From SpSt-1165 sp964391725 (GTDB lineage: Bacteria > Chloroflexota > Anaerolineae > Anaerolineales > Anaerolineaceae), in assembly GCA_964391725.1 (NCBI GenBank), contig CAYMNB010000011.1, positions 1 through 64,000 of the forward strand: a stretch of 64,000 nt of DNA, read 5' to 3'. The notes under the pieces were generated by a model. That model made no database searches. It was not told the DNA's origin and saw only the letters and a program-made list of their open reading frames with translations. A program made the translations under genes and the position numbers. The first letter of the stretch is position 1. Each line of letters starts with the position of its first letter. Below, one piece after another: positions 51,022 through 60,034 of this stretch.

Positions 51022-52135
51022 CTTATTGGTATCCTCAGCCTGTCAGAAACAGGCGCAATTATTTATACCAACAGCGACTCCTACCATACTGGCAACGACA
51101 GCAGTAACGGAGCAGCCAATGGCTGCGGTTACTGCTACGATGACACCCACGGTCGTTTCCACGAGCACTATCACGCCTACCGTGATGGCTGGGAATGAAA
51201 TCATCGAAGCCAGCCCAACGCCTTCACTATCAACTGCTGAAGCAAGTTGGTTTCTACAACTGCCTGTCACTGTCGGTGAAGGCATTCGTTACGGTCGTGT
51301 GATTGTTTCCCCAGCCATTCTTTATCCAGATGCAGAGATGGCAGCCCGCAGACAGAATCCATCACGCACTTTTCCGAATGAGGAGGTATATCTCACTTTC
51401 AGAGATGAACTTACCCTGGAGGGTAGCACTTACTATGAGGTGATGGAGGACGGGTGGATCGCTGCCAGTGACATTGAGGAGCTGTTTCCTTCTGACTACC
51501 ACGGTATTCAGATTGTCTCATTTCCGCAGGGCGGGTTTGGTTGGATGGTGGATGATGGCTTTTCGTACCAGTCACCACCGTCAGAAGACAGACAGCGCAG
51601 GCGCGGTGCTTACCTGACCAGGTATTCTTTGCATGAAGTGTATGACATGGCCATACAGGAGGATGGCGAACGGTGGTATAAAATCGGCGATCAACGATGG
51701 GTGGCTGAAGGGGATTTCTCCTATGTATCTTTGCGGGAAGGGAATCCGACCATGAATCAGCGGCCACGCTGGATCGAGGTCAATTTGAGCCAGCAAAACC
51801 TGGTGGTTTACGAAGATGAAACCCCGATTTTTGCTGCCCTGGTATCCACCGGCAGAGAGCCGGCATGGACGGGGGAAGGCGCTTATACTATCTATAACAA
51901 GATTGACATGCATCCATTGATCAGCCCTGACCCGGTTGCGATCGGTGATTATTACCTGGAGGATGTACCATATCTGCTCTATTATCAGGGTTCCTGGGCA
52001 ATTCATTCTGCGTATTGGCATGATGAATTTGGCAAACCCAACAGCCATGGATGTGTGAACCTCAGTCTGTCAGATGCCGCCTGGTTGTTTGCCTGGGCGC
52101 AAGAGGGGGATTGGGTTATCCTGTATCGTGAATAG
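50963..52135 (+). CDS. L,D-transpeptidase (YkuD) lipoprotein
   Basis: A 390-residue exported protein. The start is TTG 50963 with GAGGTGG upstream, overlapping the previous gene by 59 nt. The signal peptide ends at the lipobox VSSAC, followed by a Thr/Pro linker (about 30-75). SH3-like segments occupy the middle. The C-terminal YkuD domain runs from WIEVNLSQQNLVVYEDE to the active site IHSAYWHDEFGKPNSHGCVN, with catalytic Cys at about 362. It makes or edits 3-3 peptidoglycan crosslinks or anchors surface proteins. Confidence 0.92.
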   Translation: MRPTFQAHKAGLFLLVWLSSLLVSSACQKQAQLFIPTATPTILATTAVTEQPMAAVTATMTPTVVSTSTITPTVMAGNEIIEASPTPSLSTAEASWFLQLPVTVGEGIRYGRVIVSPAILYPDAEMAARRQNPSRTFPNEEVYLTFRDELTLEGSTYYEVMEDGWIAASDIEELFPSDYHGIQIVSFPQGGFGWMVDDGFSYQSPPSEDRQRRRGAYLTRYSLHEVYDMAIQEDGERWYKIGDQRWVAEGDFSYVSLREGNPTMNQRPRWIEVNLSQQNLVVYEDETPIFAALVSTGREPAWTGEGAYTIYNKIDMHPLISPDPVAIGDYYLEDVPYLLYYQGSWAIHSAYWHDEFGKPNSHGCVNLSLSDAAWLFAWAQEGDWVILYRE

Positions 52136-52143
52136 GGCAATGT

Positions 52144-52149
52144 TATAAT
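52144..52149 (+). promoter_or_regulatory. Leaderless-type -10 box
   Basis: TATAAT ends 10 nt before ATG 52160 and no ribosome site is present. Confidence 0.5.
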
Positions 52150-52159
52150 GACCTCTACT

Positions 52160-53485
52160 ATGAAAAAGACGATTCGTATTAAAGGATGGTGGGTGGCGGT
52201 TGCTTTTGTGGTGGTAGCCGGTTTGTTCTTAACCAGCACCAGCCTGCGAGAGCGTATTTATTGGAAATTAAGCGAGTGGTATTCAGATATCTATTATACG
52301 GTCAAGCCACCCGAGCAGGTGGTTTTTGTGCCCCAGGAAGCAGCAGTGATCGTCAAACCATCACTGACGCCAACCAAAACCAGCACCGTTGTCATTGTGG
52401 GAGATGAAAACAATGAAATCCTGATTGAAACCCCTGAGGCGATTCTGCTTCCCACCATGACCCCGACACCGCTGCCTGAACGGGTCATTTTGGAGGGTGT
52501 TACTTATGTCGACCAACATGGGTTGTGGAATTATTGCGCTCCCGCCAATCTCTCCATGGCTTTGTCCTATTGGGGTTGGCATATATCGCGGGAAGAGATA
52601 GGCCCTTATTTGAAGCCTGAGCCAAAAGACCGCAACGTGATGCCGTATGAAATGGTTAGTTACGTTACAAATGAAACCAACCTGGGGGCGGTTGAACGAT
52701 ATGGCGGAGACATTGATTTGCTGAAGAGACTGGTGGCAGGCGGTTTTCCGGTGTTAATTGAGTTGGGGGTGTACAATCCCCGTTCGCCTGGTTCCAGCCA
52801 GATCGTATGGATGGGGCATTACAACCTGGTGGTTGGCTATGACAAGGGATTGGAAACTTTTTATGTCCATGACAGTTATCTGTCGCCGACCTATGGATAT
52901 GAACTCTTTCTGCCGCTTTCCTACGATGACTTAATCGGTCAATGGCGCAGTTTTAATTACATCTTTCTGGTGGTATATGATGTCAGCCGGCAGGACGATC
53001 TTTATGCCATTTTGGGCGATTACCTTGACCCAAACTGGTCATATAAGAAGGCTGAATTGACGGCTTTGCAGGAGATTGATGTGCTTCAAGGAGAAGACCT
53101 TTTCTTTGCCAGTTTTAACTACGGCAACAGCCTGAGGTTGCAATTTGACTATGGCCCGGCCTCACTGGCTTTTGACCAGGCGTTTGTCGTGTATGCAGAA
53201 TTGGACCCAAACCGGCGTCCGTGGCGCATGATGTGGTATCAAACCGGCCCCTATTTTGCCTATTTTTACTCAGGCCGATATCAGGATGTGATTGACCTGG
53301 CAACCAATACCATTGATGGCGCCAGTGAACCGTTTATTGAAGAAACATGGTATTGGCGAGGGCAGGCAAGACTGGCATTGGGGAATGAAGCTGGCGCTGT
53401 GGAAGACTTTCGTGAAAGTTTGAAGTATCACCCGGGTTTTGGACCCAGTGTGCAGGCGTTAAGGTTATTGGGATATGAACCTTAA
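52160..53485 (+). CDS. Membrane-anchored C39-like peptidase with TPR-like tail
   Basis: A 441-residue protein with one N-terminal membrane helix (WWVAVAFVVVAGLFLTS) and a Thr/Pro linker. A papain-like C39_2 domain has candidate catalytic Cys in GLWNYCAPANLSMALSYWGW and His in GHYNLVVGYD, with an Asp in VHDSYL. The C-terminal third contains TPR-like helices (WRGQARLALGNEAGAVEDFRESL). It may cleave surface or secreted peptides. ATG 52160 is chosen because TATAAT overlaps the in-frame ATG at 52148. Its stop overlaps the next gene by 11 nt. Confidence 0.82.
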   Translation: MKKTIRIKGWWVAVAFVVVAGLFLTSTSLRERIYWKLSEWYSDIYYTVKPPEQVVFVPQEAAVIVKPSLTPTKTSTVVIVGDENNEILIETPEAILLPTMTPTPLPERVILEGVTYVDQHGLWNYCAPANLSMALSYWGWHISREEIGPYLKPEPKDRNVMPYEMVSYVTNETNLGAVERYGGDIDLLKRLVAGGFPVLIELGVYNPRSPGSSQIVWMGHYNLVVGYDKGLETFYVHDSYLSPTYGYELFLPLSYDDLIGQWRSFNYIFLVVYDVSRQDDLYAILGDYLDPNWSYKKAELTALQEIDVLQGEDLFFASFNYGNSLRLQFDYGPASLAFDQAFVVYAELDPNRRPWRMMWYQTGPYFAYFYSGRYQDVIDLATNTIDGASEPFIEETWYWRGQARLALGNEAGAVEDFRESLKYHPGFGPSVQALRLLGYEP

Positions 53486-55304
53486 CCGCCGTGTTCATCG
53501 CAATGAGCGTTGGGGGCGGGTCTTTATCCTGTTGATTTTGCTGATGATCAGTTTGGTCGCAGTAGACCAGATGGTGGGATTGCAAGGGTTATTCACCGAA
53601 CCAGACGTTACCGAGGAGGTCACCCCTGCCATCACCGTTTCTCCAGAGGCGATACTGCCAACGGTAGAAGAATATACATTTGTTCGGCCTACGGTGTTAC
53701 CGCCAACCGCCACTGCCACCCTGGTACCCTCGCCAACCCCGACACCATTTCTCGAACCGATCCTGATCACTATTCAGGATGAGATAGAAATTGACCGTTC
53801 TGTGTTTGTTGGCGGTGCGATGAATATCACTGCATTATGCCGGGCGCCGATGAAAAACTCCCAGTATGTGTCATATGACCTGACCACCAATCGTTACCGG
53901 GCGTTGACGGAAGCGCAGCCTTATCTTAGCCTGCCGGGCGGTGAATTGTTGGCGCTGCGTGACGGTTTGACCCAAAGAAATTTGCCAGCTGATTTTTTGG
54001 ATGCCTTGGAACTGCCGCCGCAATGGCGACAGGATCTTCAATATGAAGTGCTTGCGATTTCTTCTCTGCGGGATGCGGTTGTCATTTACCGCTGGCCGGC
54101 GGAAGATCGGGGAATCTATTGGTTGGTGCAAGGCGGTGAAACCCCTTTTTTATTGTACAGGGTGACAGGTTCTCTTGAGCAAGCCCATTTTTATGAACAA
54201 CATGACAAATTGGTTTTGCGTGTGGTGGGTACCGATAGAGCCAGTGACCTGGCAGTGATTGATGTTGTTACCGGAACCATCAATCTGATAACAGAATTTC
54301 AGCCGCTGGATGCTTTTGGCGGGGTGATATCGTTTGATGGCGAGCAACTGGCTTATTGGACCGAAGAAGGCATCTGGATTCTGCGTTTGGATGGCACTTT
54401 TGGGGCGTTGCTATTTCGCGATGCCAGCCAGCCGGCGTGGTCGCCCTCAGGTGAAGCTGTGGCCATGGTGCAAGATGGATTACTGCGCATAGGCATAATT
54501 GATAGCACAGACGAGGAAGAAAACTTTCTGCCAGCCAATATCACCGCCCAGCAGCCATTGTGGTCGCCGGGTGGTAATCATATTTTTTACTGGCAGCGGC
54601 AGCGCAATGATTGCCTGCTTTACTCCTGGAATATATTGAATAATGAAGCGCGTGAGGTCTTACGCACCCAAAATCAACTGTGCTTTTCAGAAACTGCCCC
54701 GCGCTGGTCGCCGGATGGAACCTGGCTGATCACGTCCTTGCCAGTTACCAGCCGGTCAGGCGACACCAGCGGTGATATCCTGTGTTCGGTCAATGAAAAC
54801 ACTTGCCGGTTTCTGAGCATGTATCAGGGCGATTTTCCCTGTCAGAATACGCGCTGGACCAATCTCCTACAACCCTATGAATGGACGTTTGACACCAGCA
54901 CTGATGGCTGGTTTGTAGTGCAGGAGTTGTCGATATTACGAGTCGAGGAAGGAAACCTGAAGACAACGACACAGGGCGAATTGTCATTATTGGGCAGCCC
55001 AACCCAACTGGGGATAAATGCCTCACAGTACACAACCCTGGAAATCATCATGAGGGTTTCAGGCGGAGAGAATGCGCGGGTGTTGTTTGTGACCCGTGAA
55101 GATCCCATTATCAGCCCAGCGAAATCCTTCACGTTTCCAGTTATTGCAGACAATGCCATGCACCGTTATGTCATTGACCTGCGTGAGTTCAGCCGCTGGC
55201 AGGGGGTGGTGAACAGCCTGCGCTTGCGTGCCAGTGATGCGGCCGGTGTGCTGGTCGAGATTGAATCGGTGCGCTTGTTTGGAACCGAAGGAATTCTTGA
55301 GTAA
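53475..55304 (+). CDS. Membrane-anchored beta-propeller protein
   Basis: A 609-residue protein with an N-terminal membrane helix (VFILLILLMISLVAVDQM), a Thr/Pro linker (VLPPTATATLVPSPTPTP) and a TolB/PD40-like beta-propeller. Repeated WSPDG/WSPSG/WSPGG motifs mark the blades (QPAWSPSGEAVAMV, QPLWSPGGNHIFYW, APRWSPDGTWLIT). The C-terminal 140 residues resemble a carbohydrate-binding-type beta-sandwich. It is probably an extracellular binding or scaffold protein. It overlaps the C39-like gene by 11 nt. Confidence 0.8.
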   Translation: MNLNRRVHRNERWGRVFILLILLMISLVAVDQMVGLQGLFTEPDVTEEVTPAITVSPEAILPTVEEYTFVRPTVLPPTATATLVPSPTPTPFLEPILITIQDEIEIDRSVFVGGAMNITALCRAPMKNSQYVSYDLTTNRYRALTEAQPYLSLPGGELLALRDGLTQRNLPADFLDALELPPQWRQDLQYEVLAISSLRDAVVIYRWPAEDRGIYWLVQGGETPFLLYRVTGSLEQAHFYEQHDKLVLRVVGTDRASDLAVIDVVTGTINLITEFQPLDAFGGVISFDGEQLAYWTEEGIWILRLDGTFGALLFRDASQPAWSPSGEAVAMVQDGLLRIGIIDSTDEEENFLPANITAQQPLWSPGGNHIFYWQRQRNDCLLYSWNILNNEAREVLRTQNQLCFSETAPRWSPDGTWLITSLPVTSRSGDTSGDILCSVNENTCRFLSMYQGDFPCQNTRWTNLLQPYEWTFDTSTDGWFVVQELSILRVEEGNLKTTTQGELSLLGSPTQLGINASQYTTLEIIMRVSGGENARVLFVTREDPIISPAKSFTFPVIADNAMHRYVIDLREFSRWQGVVNSLRLRASDAAGVLVEIESVRLFGTEGILE

Positions 55305-55312
55305 ACAGAGAC

Positions 55313-56092
55313 CTAATCGCAGCAACCGCATTCGATCTGGATCTTTTGATAATCCTCGGCGATAGACACACTTCCGTGGAAGATCGCCTGCGCTTCTTCC
55401 TTCAATGTTAGCAATTCAGCGCCTCGTGCTTCATAGTGGATTAAGTAGAGGTGTTCTGCGCCAATGCGGCTGGCTATTTTGGCCGCCTGGGCGGCGGAGG
55501 AGTGACCCAAACCGGCTCCTGTCGCTTCATGAATGACGATGTCTGCCCCGGTGGCGAGATTTACAAACGAATCACACGGTTCGGTGTCGCTGGAATAGGC
55601 GATTGATTTTTCACAGGCAAGAAAATCAAAGCGCAGCGCGTTGGTGGGCAGAAAATGATTGACAAAGGTGCTGGTCACTCGCAGATGGTCAGTCTCTATC
55701 AAGGTTGAGATGTGGTCAGGGGATCCATTGATGGTCACAAATTCGACCGGGTAGAAGTTTGGCCAATCCTGCCAGCCTGAATTATCCATCAATTGTTGCA
55801 CACTGTTGAGGGTATGCTGGTTGGCGTAGATGGTCAGGGGCGCTGTACGGTGGGTCAACCACATGTTCATCAGCAGCAAGGATACACCGCCGGCATGGTC
55901 GGGGTGAAAATGGGTCAGGATCAGTTCAGTGATATGGTCAGGGGGGATTTCGAGGTGCAGCATACGTTGAATGATGTCACCCGGACAGTCAATCAAGATG
56001 TTGTGGCGATCGATGCTTAGCAACATGTGGGTGTTGCCGTGGGCAAGATCGGGGATTGAATTGGATGTGCCTAAGAAACGTAATGTCGCCAT
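55313..56092 (-). CDS. Metallo-beta-lactamase-fold hydrolase (RNase Z-like)
   Basis: A 259-residue enzyme with the metal-binding motif LTHFHPDHAGG, an Asp in YSSDTEP, and His residues in VIHEATGAGLGHSSAAQAAKIA and LYLIHYEAR. The N-terminal LRFLGTSNSIPD and overall spacing resemble RNase Z/arylsulfatase-type proteins, but the substrate is unknown. It lies immediately downstream of the surface-protein run on the other strand, with ends 8 bp apart. Confidence 0.88.
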   Translation of the reverse strand: MATLRFLGTSNSIPDLAHGNTHMLLSIDRHNILIDCPGDIIQRMLHLEIPPDHITELILTHFHPDHAGGVSLLLMNMWLTHRTAPLTIYANQHTLNSVQQLMDNSGWQDWPNFYPVEFVTINGSPDHISTLIETDHLRVTSTFVNHFLPTNALRFDFLACEKSIAYSSDTEPCDSFVNLATGADIVIHEATGAGLGHSSAAQAAKIASRIGAEHLYLIHYEARGAELLTLKEEAQAIFHGSVSIAEDYQKIQIECGCCD

Positions 56093-56134
56093 GTGAATTC
56101 TCTTTAATTTCTTAAAATTGTACCTTAACTCCTG

Positions 56135-57580
56135 CTATTGGTATAACCATAAAACCAGTTGAGGTGTTATGAAAGCCTCGATGAATGCCGCCAGAACGAA
56201 CAAAGGCATACAGATGCCAAGTGTGATCTTGAACCAGACCGCAATTGACTCGATCCACACCTCCCCGATACCTTTCTGTTTGGAGGGTGCCAACAGAACT
56301 GCCACTGCATGCAAGGTGGCGGCGGTCGCCAGCAGCAGCGCGGGCAGTTCGAGTATGCCATGCGGCAGAATCAATGCCAGGAGATAACCGGCAGGAATGC
56401 CGCTGCTGATCAGCCCATTGAACAAGTAACCGACGGCAGCAAAGGTAACCAGGGCGGGCGCGATGCCTGCAACCCCAAAGGATATTGATCCCAGAAAGCC
56501 GGCGATAAGGATGGCACGGATATTCTGCAGGATGATGAGAGCCACCGAGGCCTTTGACAGATAGGTGAGTTCAACGATGCTGCGCAGGTTTTCATTCAGT
56601 TCGTCGAGGGAGGAGACCTCTACAGGAAAGCTGAATACAGAAACCATCCGCCAGCCGATGGCAAGCCCGGCAGCAGAGAAAATGAGGGCAATGACAATGC
56701 CATAGCGCATTTTTTTCAGCGCAGGAAAAACTTCCTGGCGGTACCAGCTGAACAACCCGGCGGTGTTGCCTTTGAAGGAACGCCAGAAGGTCTGCCAAAT
56801 CCATTTGAGGTTGAGGATGTCAATTTCCCTGCCCAGCAACTTTTCACGGGCAAAATGAGAGATGCCCACTCGTATCAGCATGTAACTGAGCACCAGCAGG
56901 GCAACCACCATCCACCACAGGTCATTCACATTCTTACCCCAGAACATGATGAAGGCTTCAATTTGGATCAGAAACGCTGATGGTATGATGATGAAACTGG
57001 CGAGTAAATTGGCCGCCCGCACGGAGGTTGCCTGGGCAGAGACAACCACAGCACCGCTGACCATCATAATTGCCTGGACGATGGTCAACACGAACACCAT
57101 CACGATGGTGGAGGTTTCGGGCAATGGTATTTTCTGCAGGATCAGACCGATCAAATAGACGCTCATCCCCAGAAAGCTGCCCACCAGGGGTGGTACGGTT
57201 GAGGCGAGCATTTTGCCGAAGTAGAGCTGCCAATCTTTGAGCGGTGAATCCAGCAGCGGTTCGATGGAACCGCGTTCTTTTTCGCCGACGAAAGTGTCCA
57301 GCGAAATCACCAGGCTGATGGAGATCGGGAAGAAACCGACGATCATCAATAGCAAGGGTATCAATCGCTCCGCAACGATGACCGCACCATATTGCTCAAC
57401 AAAATTGAGCATCTGGCGTACAGCGTAATTCATCAGGTAAGGGAAGAAGGCGGTCAGAAACACGATAGGGAATACCACCCGCCAGTCACGGAATTGATCT
57501 TTGACTTCGCGGCGGGTGATCAGCCAGGCTGGCCAGATTTCGGCTTTGACATGGTTGAAGGAGTTGTGCAATGCGGCCAT
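56135..57580 (-). CDS. ABC-2 permease fused to SpoIIM-like domain
   Basis: A 481-residue membrane protein. The first half (about 1-245) is an ABC-2/NatB-type permease, with the motif FVGEKERGSIEPLLDSPLKD after an early helix. The second half (about 275-470) resembles stage II sporulation protein M: IAGFLGSISFGVAGIAPAL and the hallmark LPHGILELPALLLATAATL. AAGGA within the end of the ATPase gene supplies the ribosome site; the gap is 1 nt. The pair probably exports a compound or acts in membrane/envelope function; the substrate is unknown. Confidence 0.85.
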   Translation of the reverse strand: MAALHNSFNHVKAEIWPAWLITRREVKDQFRDWRVVFPIVFLTAFFPYLMNYAVRQMLNFVEQYGAVIVAERLIPLLLMIVGFFPISISLVISLDTFVGEKERGSIEPLLDSPLKDWQLYFGKMLASTVPPLVGSFLGMSVYLIGLILQKIPLPETSTIVMVFVLTIVQAIMMVSGAVVVSAQATSVRAANLLASFIIIPSAFLIQIEAFIMFWGKNVNDLWWMVVALLVLSYMLIRVGISHFAREKLLGREIDILNLKWIWQTFWRSFKGNTAGLFSWYRQEVFPALKKMRYGIVIALIFSAAGLAIGWRMVSVFSFPVEVSSLDELNENLRSIVELTYLSKASVALIILQNIRAILIAGFLGSISFGVAGIAPALVTFAAVGYLFNGLISSGIPAGYLLALILPHGILELPALLLATAATLHAVAVLLAPSKQKGIGEVWIESIAVWFKITLGICMPLFVLAAFIEAFITPQLVLWLYQ

Positions 57581-57581
57581 G

Positions 57582-58514
57582 TCAGGATTCCTTCTCGGTG
57601 TTCATAGATACCACCTGTAGGTAGGCTTGCTCAAGTGAGCGATTGACCTCTTTGCATTCGATAACCGATACACCCTGGCCGATCAGTTCAGACAGTAACA
57701 GCGGGGTTTGCTGTGGTGGATCTTCAATCGAAAAAGTCAGTGTGTGGTCATCTTGGGATGTCAATCGAATGCCGGGAAGTTGGGCGGTATAGGCCCATTG
57801 ATAGGGAGCGTGGGTATAGCGCACAAGATATTGTGTCTGACCCACCATTTGCGTTTTCAATTCAGCAGGTGTGGCATTGTGGAGGATTTTTCCATTGTGA
57901 ATGATGGCGATGCGGTCAGCCAGTTCTTCGGCTTCGTTTAGGTTATGGGTGCAGAGCACAATGGCGCGATCTTCACTGCGCAATTGAAGGATGGCATCTC
58001 GCACCATGCGAGCGCTGGCCGGGTCCATGGCGGAGGTGGGTTCATCCAGCAGCAACACCGGTGGATGATGCAGCAATGCCCTGGCGAGAGCCAGCTTCTG
58101 GCGCATGCCCTTGGAGTATTCCCCCAATCGTTTGCTGCGAATCTGGTAGAGACCGAATTGGGACAGCAGTTGCTCAATGCGAGGTTGGTAGGTCTTGTGA
58201 TCCAAACCGTAGAGCTGGGCGAAAAAAGCGAGATAGTTGATGGCATTCATGCGCTGGTATAAGCCGTGATGTTCTGTGAGTACACCCACATTGCGCCTGA
58301 CCTGGTCAGGATCATTGATCACTGAATATCCTTGAATGGTTGCATCACCAAAGGTCGGCCTGATGATGGAGGTCAACATGCGCACAGTGGTGGTCTTTCC
58401 CGCACCATTGGGGCCCAGCAGCACCAGAACCTCGCCCGGATTTACACGGAAATCGATCTGATCAACGGCGACAAAATCATCAAAATGTTTGGTTAACTGT
58501 CTTGCTTCAATCAT
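57582..58514 (-). CDS. ABC transporter ATPase (NatA-like)
   Basis: A 310-residue ATPase. Walker A is LLGPNGAGKTTTVRML, signature EYSKGMRQKLALARAL, Walker B LLLDEPTSAMDP, H-loop LCTHNLNEAEELADR. About 80 C-terminal residues form an accessory domain. ATG 58514 (MIEARQLTKHF) is chosen since the Walker A then sits at the usual residue 40; a much longer in-frame extension has no coding logic. It is paired with the permease-SpoIIM gene. Confidence 0.93.
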   Translation of the reverse strand: MIEARQLTKHFDDFVAVDQIDFRVNPGEVLVLLGPNGAGKTTTVRMLTSIIRPTFGDATIQGYSVINDPDQVRRNVGVLTEHHGLYQRMNAINYLAFFAQLYGLDHKTYQPRIEQLLSQFGLYQIRSKRLGEYSKGMRQKLALARALLHHPPVLLLDEPTSAMDPASARMVRDAILQLRSEDRAIVLCTHNLNEAEELADRIAIIHNGKILHNATPAELKTQMVGQTQYLVRYTHAPYQWAYTAQLPGIRLTSQDDHTLTFSIEDPPQQTPLLLSELIGQGVSVIECKEVNRSLEQAYLQVVSMNTEKES

Positions 58515-58599
58515 CGACAATGCATTCTTTCGTACCCTGTTTTGTTTATGATACTTGATTCCCCTTGTGAATGCTGCCAGGTAAAACATTAGGATTTGT

Positions 58600-59409
58600 T
58601 TATCTGGCAGGTTGTTTGTTGGAGCGGGATCCCAAAGCCAGCATGATTGCGCAGACAATTGCAAGAAACAACCAGAAAACTCGATTTGCCACAGAAGCAG
58701 TGCCGGCATCCAAACGCAAGAATTCAAGCCCGAACATGCCCACTGACAATGCCAACAACAGCAACCAAAAAGACGAGCGCTTTACCATCTTGTCAGTCTT
58801 TGTTTTCTCGAGTTGGAAGAACAAGAGAACGTTCAGCCATGACCACAGCGATTGGTACAAGAACAGGGGATGGTAGCGGTCTACTTGCGCGTAGCCCGGC
58901 AGGCGGAAGGCTGGATCAATCACAATTGCCCAGGGCAGATTGGTGGGAAGGCCGTAGTTCTGCTGGTTGATGAAGTTGCCCCAGACAATGATGCCGACCA
59001 ACATGGGAATGACGGGAGCAATGATCCTCAGCCAGGTATTGATGTCCACTTTTTTTCGCAAAATAACCACAAAGAAACCAACTGCGCTGCCGATAAATGC
59101 GCCTGGCAGGGCAAAACCGCCCTGCCAGAAAGCGAGAAAATCCAGCGGACTGCTGCGGTAAAAACCGGCAACAATGCCAATTGATTGCGCTGAGGGAGGC
59201 GGGAAGGCAGTGTACCACAGGCGGGCACCGAGGATGGCGAAGATGAGCATCAATAGGGCCAAATCCCAAAGAAAGGTAGCAGGTTGTTGGTACTTCCTGG
59301 CACGTTTATTTGTAATCCATACTGCCAGCAAGCTGGCAAACACGATCAACAGGCCATAATAGGAGAACGACAGCAAACCAATCTGGATACCAACGCGGGT
59401 GAAGGTCAT
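58600..59409 (-). CDS. lgt: Prolipoprotein diacylglyceryl transferase
   Basis: This membrane enzyme transfers diacylglyceryl from phosphatidylglycerol to the lipobox cysteine of prolipoproteins. The 269-residue protein has about seven helices with FSYYGLLIVFASLLA, GARLWYTAF, WGNFINQQNYGLP (the GNFINxE-like region; here Gln replaces the usual Glu) and HPLFLYQSLW. The start is ATG 59409; TTG 59418 is also possible, and no strong ribosome site is seen. It follows the phosphatidyltransferase gene by 13 nt, fitting shared phospholipid use. Several lipoproteins are encoded in this window. Confidence 0.9.
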   Translation of the reverse strand: MTFTRVGIQIGLLSFSYYGLLIVFASLLAVWITNKRARKYQQPATFLWDLALLMLIFAILGARLWYTAFPPPSAQSIGIVAGFYRSSPLDFLAFWQGGFALPGAFIGSAVGFFVVILRKKVDINTWLRIIAPVIPMLVGIIVWGNFINQQNYGLPTNLPWAIVIDPAFRLPGYAQVDRYHPLFLYQSLWSWLNVLLFFQLEKTKTDKMVKRSSFWLLLLALSVGMFGLEFLRLDAGTASVANRVFWLFLAIVCAIMLALGSRSNKQPAR

Positions 59410-59422
59410 GGCAACCAATGGA

Positions 59423-60034
59423 TCATTGTTGCTGTTTGGCTTGCTTCACCACGGTGATTATCCTTTGCAGGACGGTGATCTGTGAGAGCAGCGCCAAAAT
59501 GGCAATGCCAATCAGCGGAATCTGGAACACCAGGCTGGTGATGAAGATGAAGAACCGTTCTACGCGGGTGAGGATGCCGACCTTACAGGTGTATTGCACG
59601 GCTTCGGCTTTGGCGCGGGCGTAGGAGGTGATCAAACAGCCAGATAACGTTATGAATGTCAGCAGCACGCCCAGTGGCTGTCCTTGCTGCACGAAATACC
59701 ATCCGAGGGCGGTGAACAAGAAAAATTCCACCATACGGTCCAGGGTTGAATCGAGAAAACCACCCAGGGCAGAAACCGAATTGCTGCGGCGTGCCATGGT
59801 GCCGTCCAGCGCGTCAAACATCACCCAGAACAAAGCAACCAGCCCGCCCCAGGTCAGGTATCCCAAGGCGATTAGCACAGCGGCGATCACATTGCCCAAA
59901 CAGCCTATGACAGTGGCAGCGTTGGGGGTCAAGCCCAATGAAAGGAGCACATCGGCGATACGCCCCAACACAGGCTGTGACCAGCCTCGCAAGCGATCAG
60001 TCAGGGTGATGGCTTCTTTTTCTTTATGCATCAT
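59423..60034 (-). CDS. CDP-alcohol phosphatidyltransferase (PgsA/PIS-like)
   Basis: A 203-residue membrane enzyme that condenses CDP-diacylglycerol with an alcohol phosphate. The family motif DGxxAR(x8)Gxxx D xxxD is present as DALDGTMARRSNSVSALGG, followed by FLDSTLDR. About six helices are predicted. The alcohol could be inositol phosphate, as in Actinobacteria, or glycerol phosphate. ATG 60034 or 60031, overlapping the ftsK stop by 8-11 nt, is the start; longer in-frame versions would overlap ftsK more. Confidence 0.88.
   Translation of the reverse strand: MMHKEKEAITLTDRLRGWSQPVLGRIADVLLSLGLTPNAATVIGCLGNVIAAVLIALGYLTWGGLVALFWVMFDALDGTMARRSNSVSALGGFLDSTLDRMVEFFLFTALGWYFVQQGQPLGVLLTFITLSGCLITSYARAKAEAVQYTCKVGILTRVERFFIFITSLVFQIPLIGIAILALLSQITVLQRIITVVKQAKQQQ

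Noticed and set aside
58515..58727. 70-residue N-terminal extension of the ABC ATPase
   Set aside because: It would overlap the end of lgt, its composition is that of non-coding sequence, and the ABC domain starts normally at ATG 58514.
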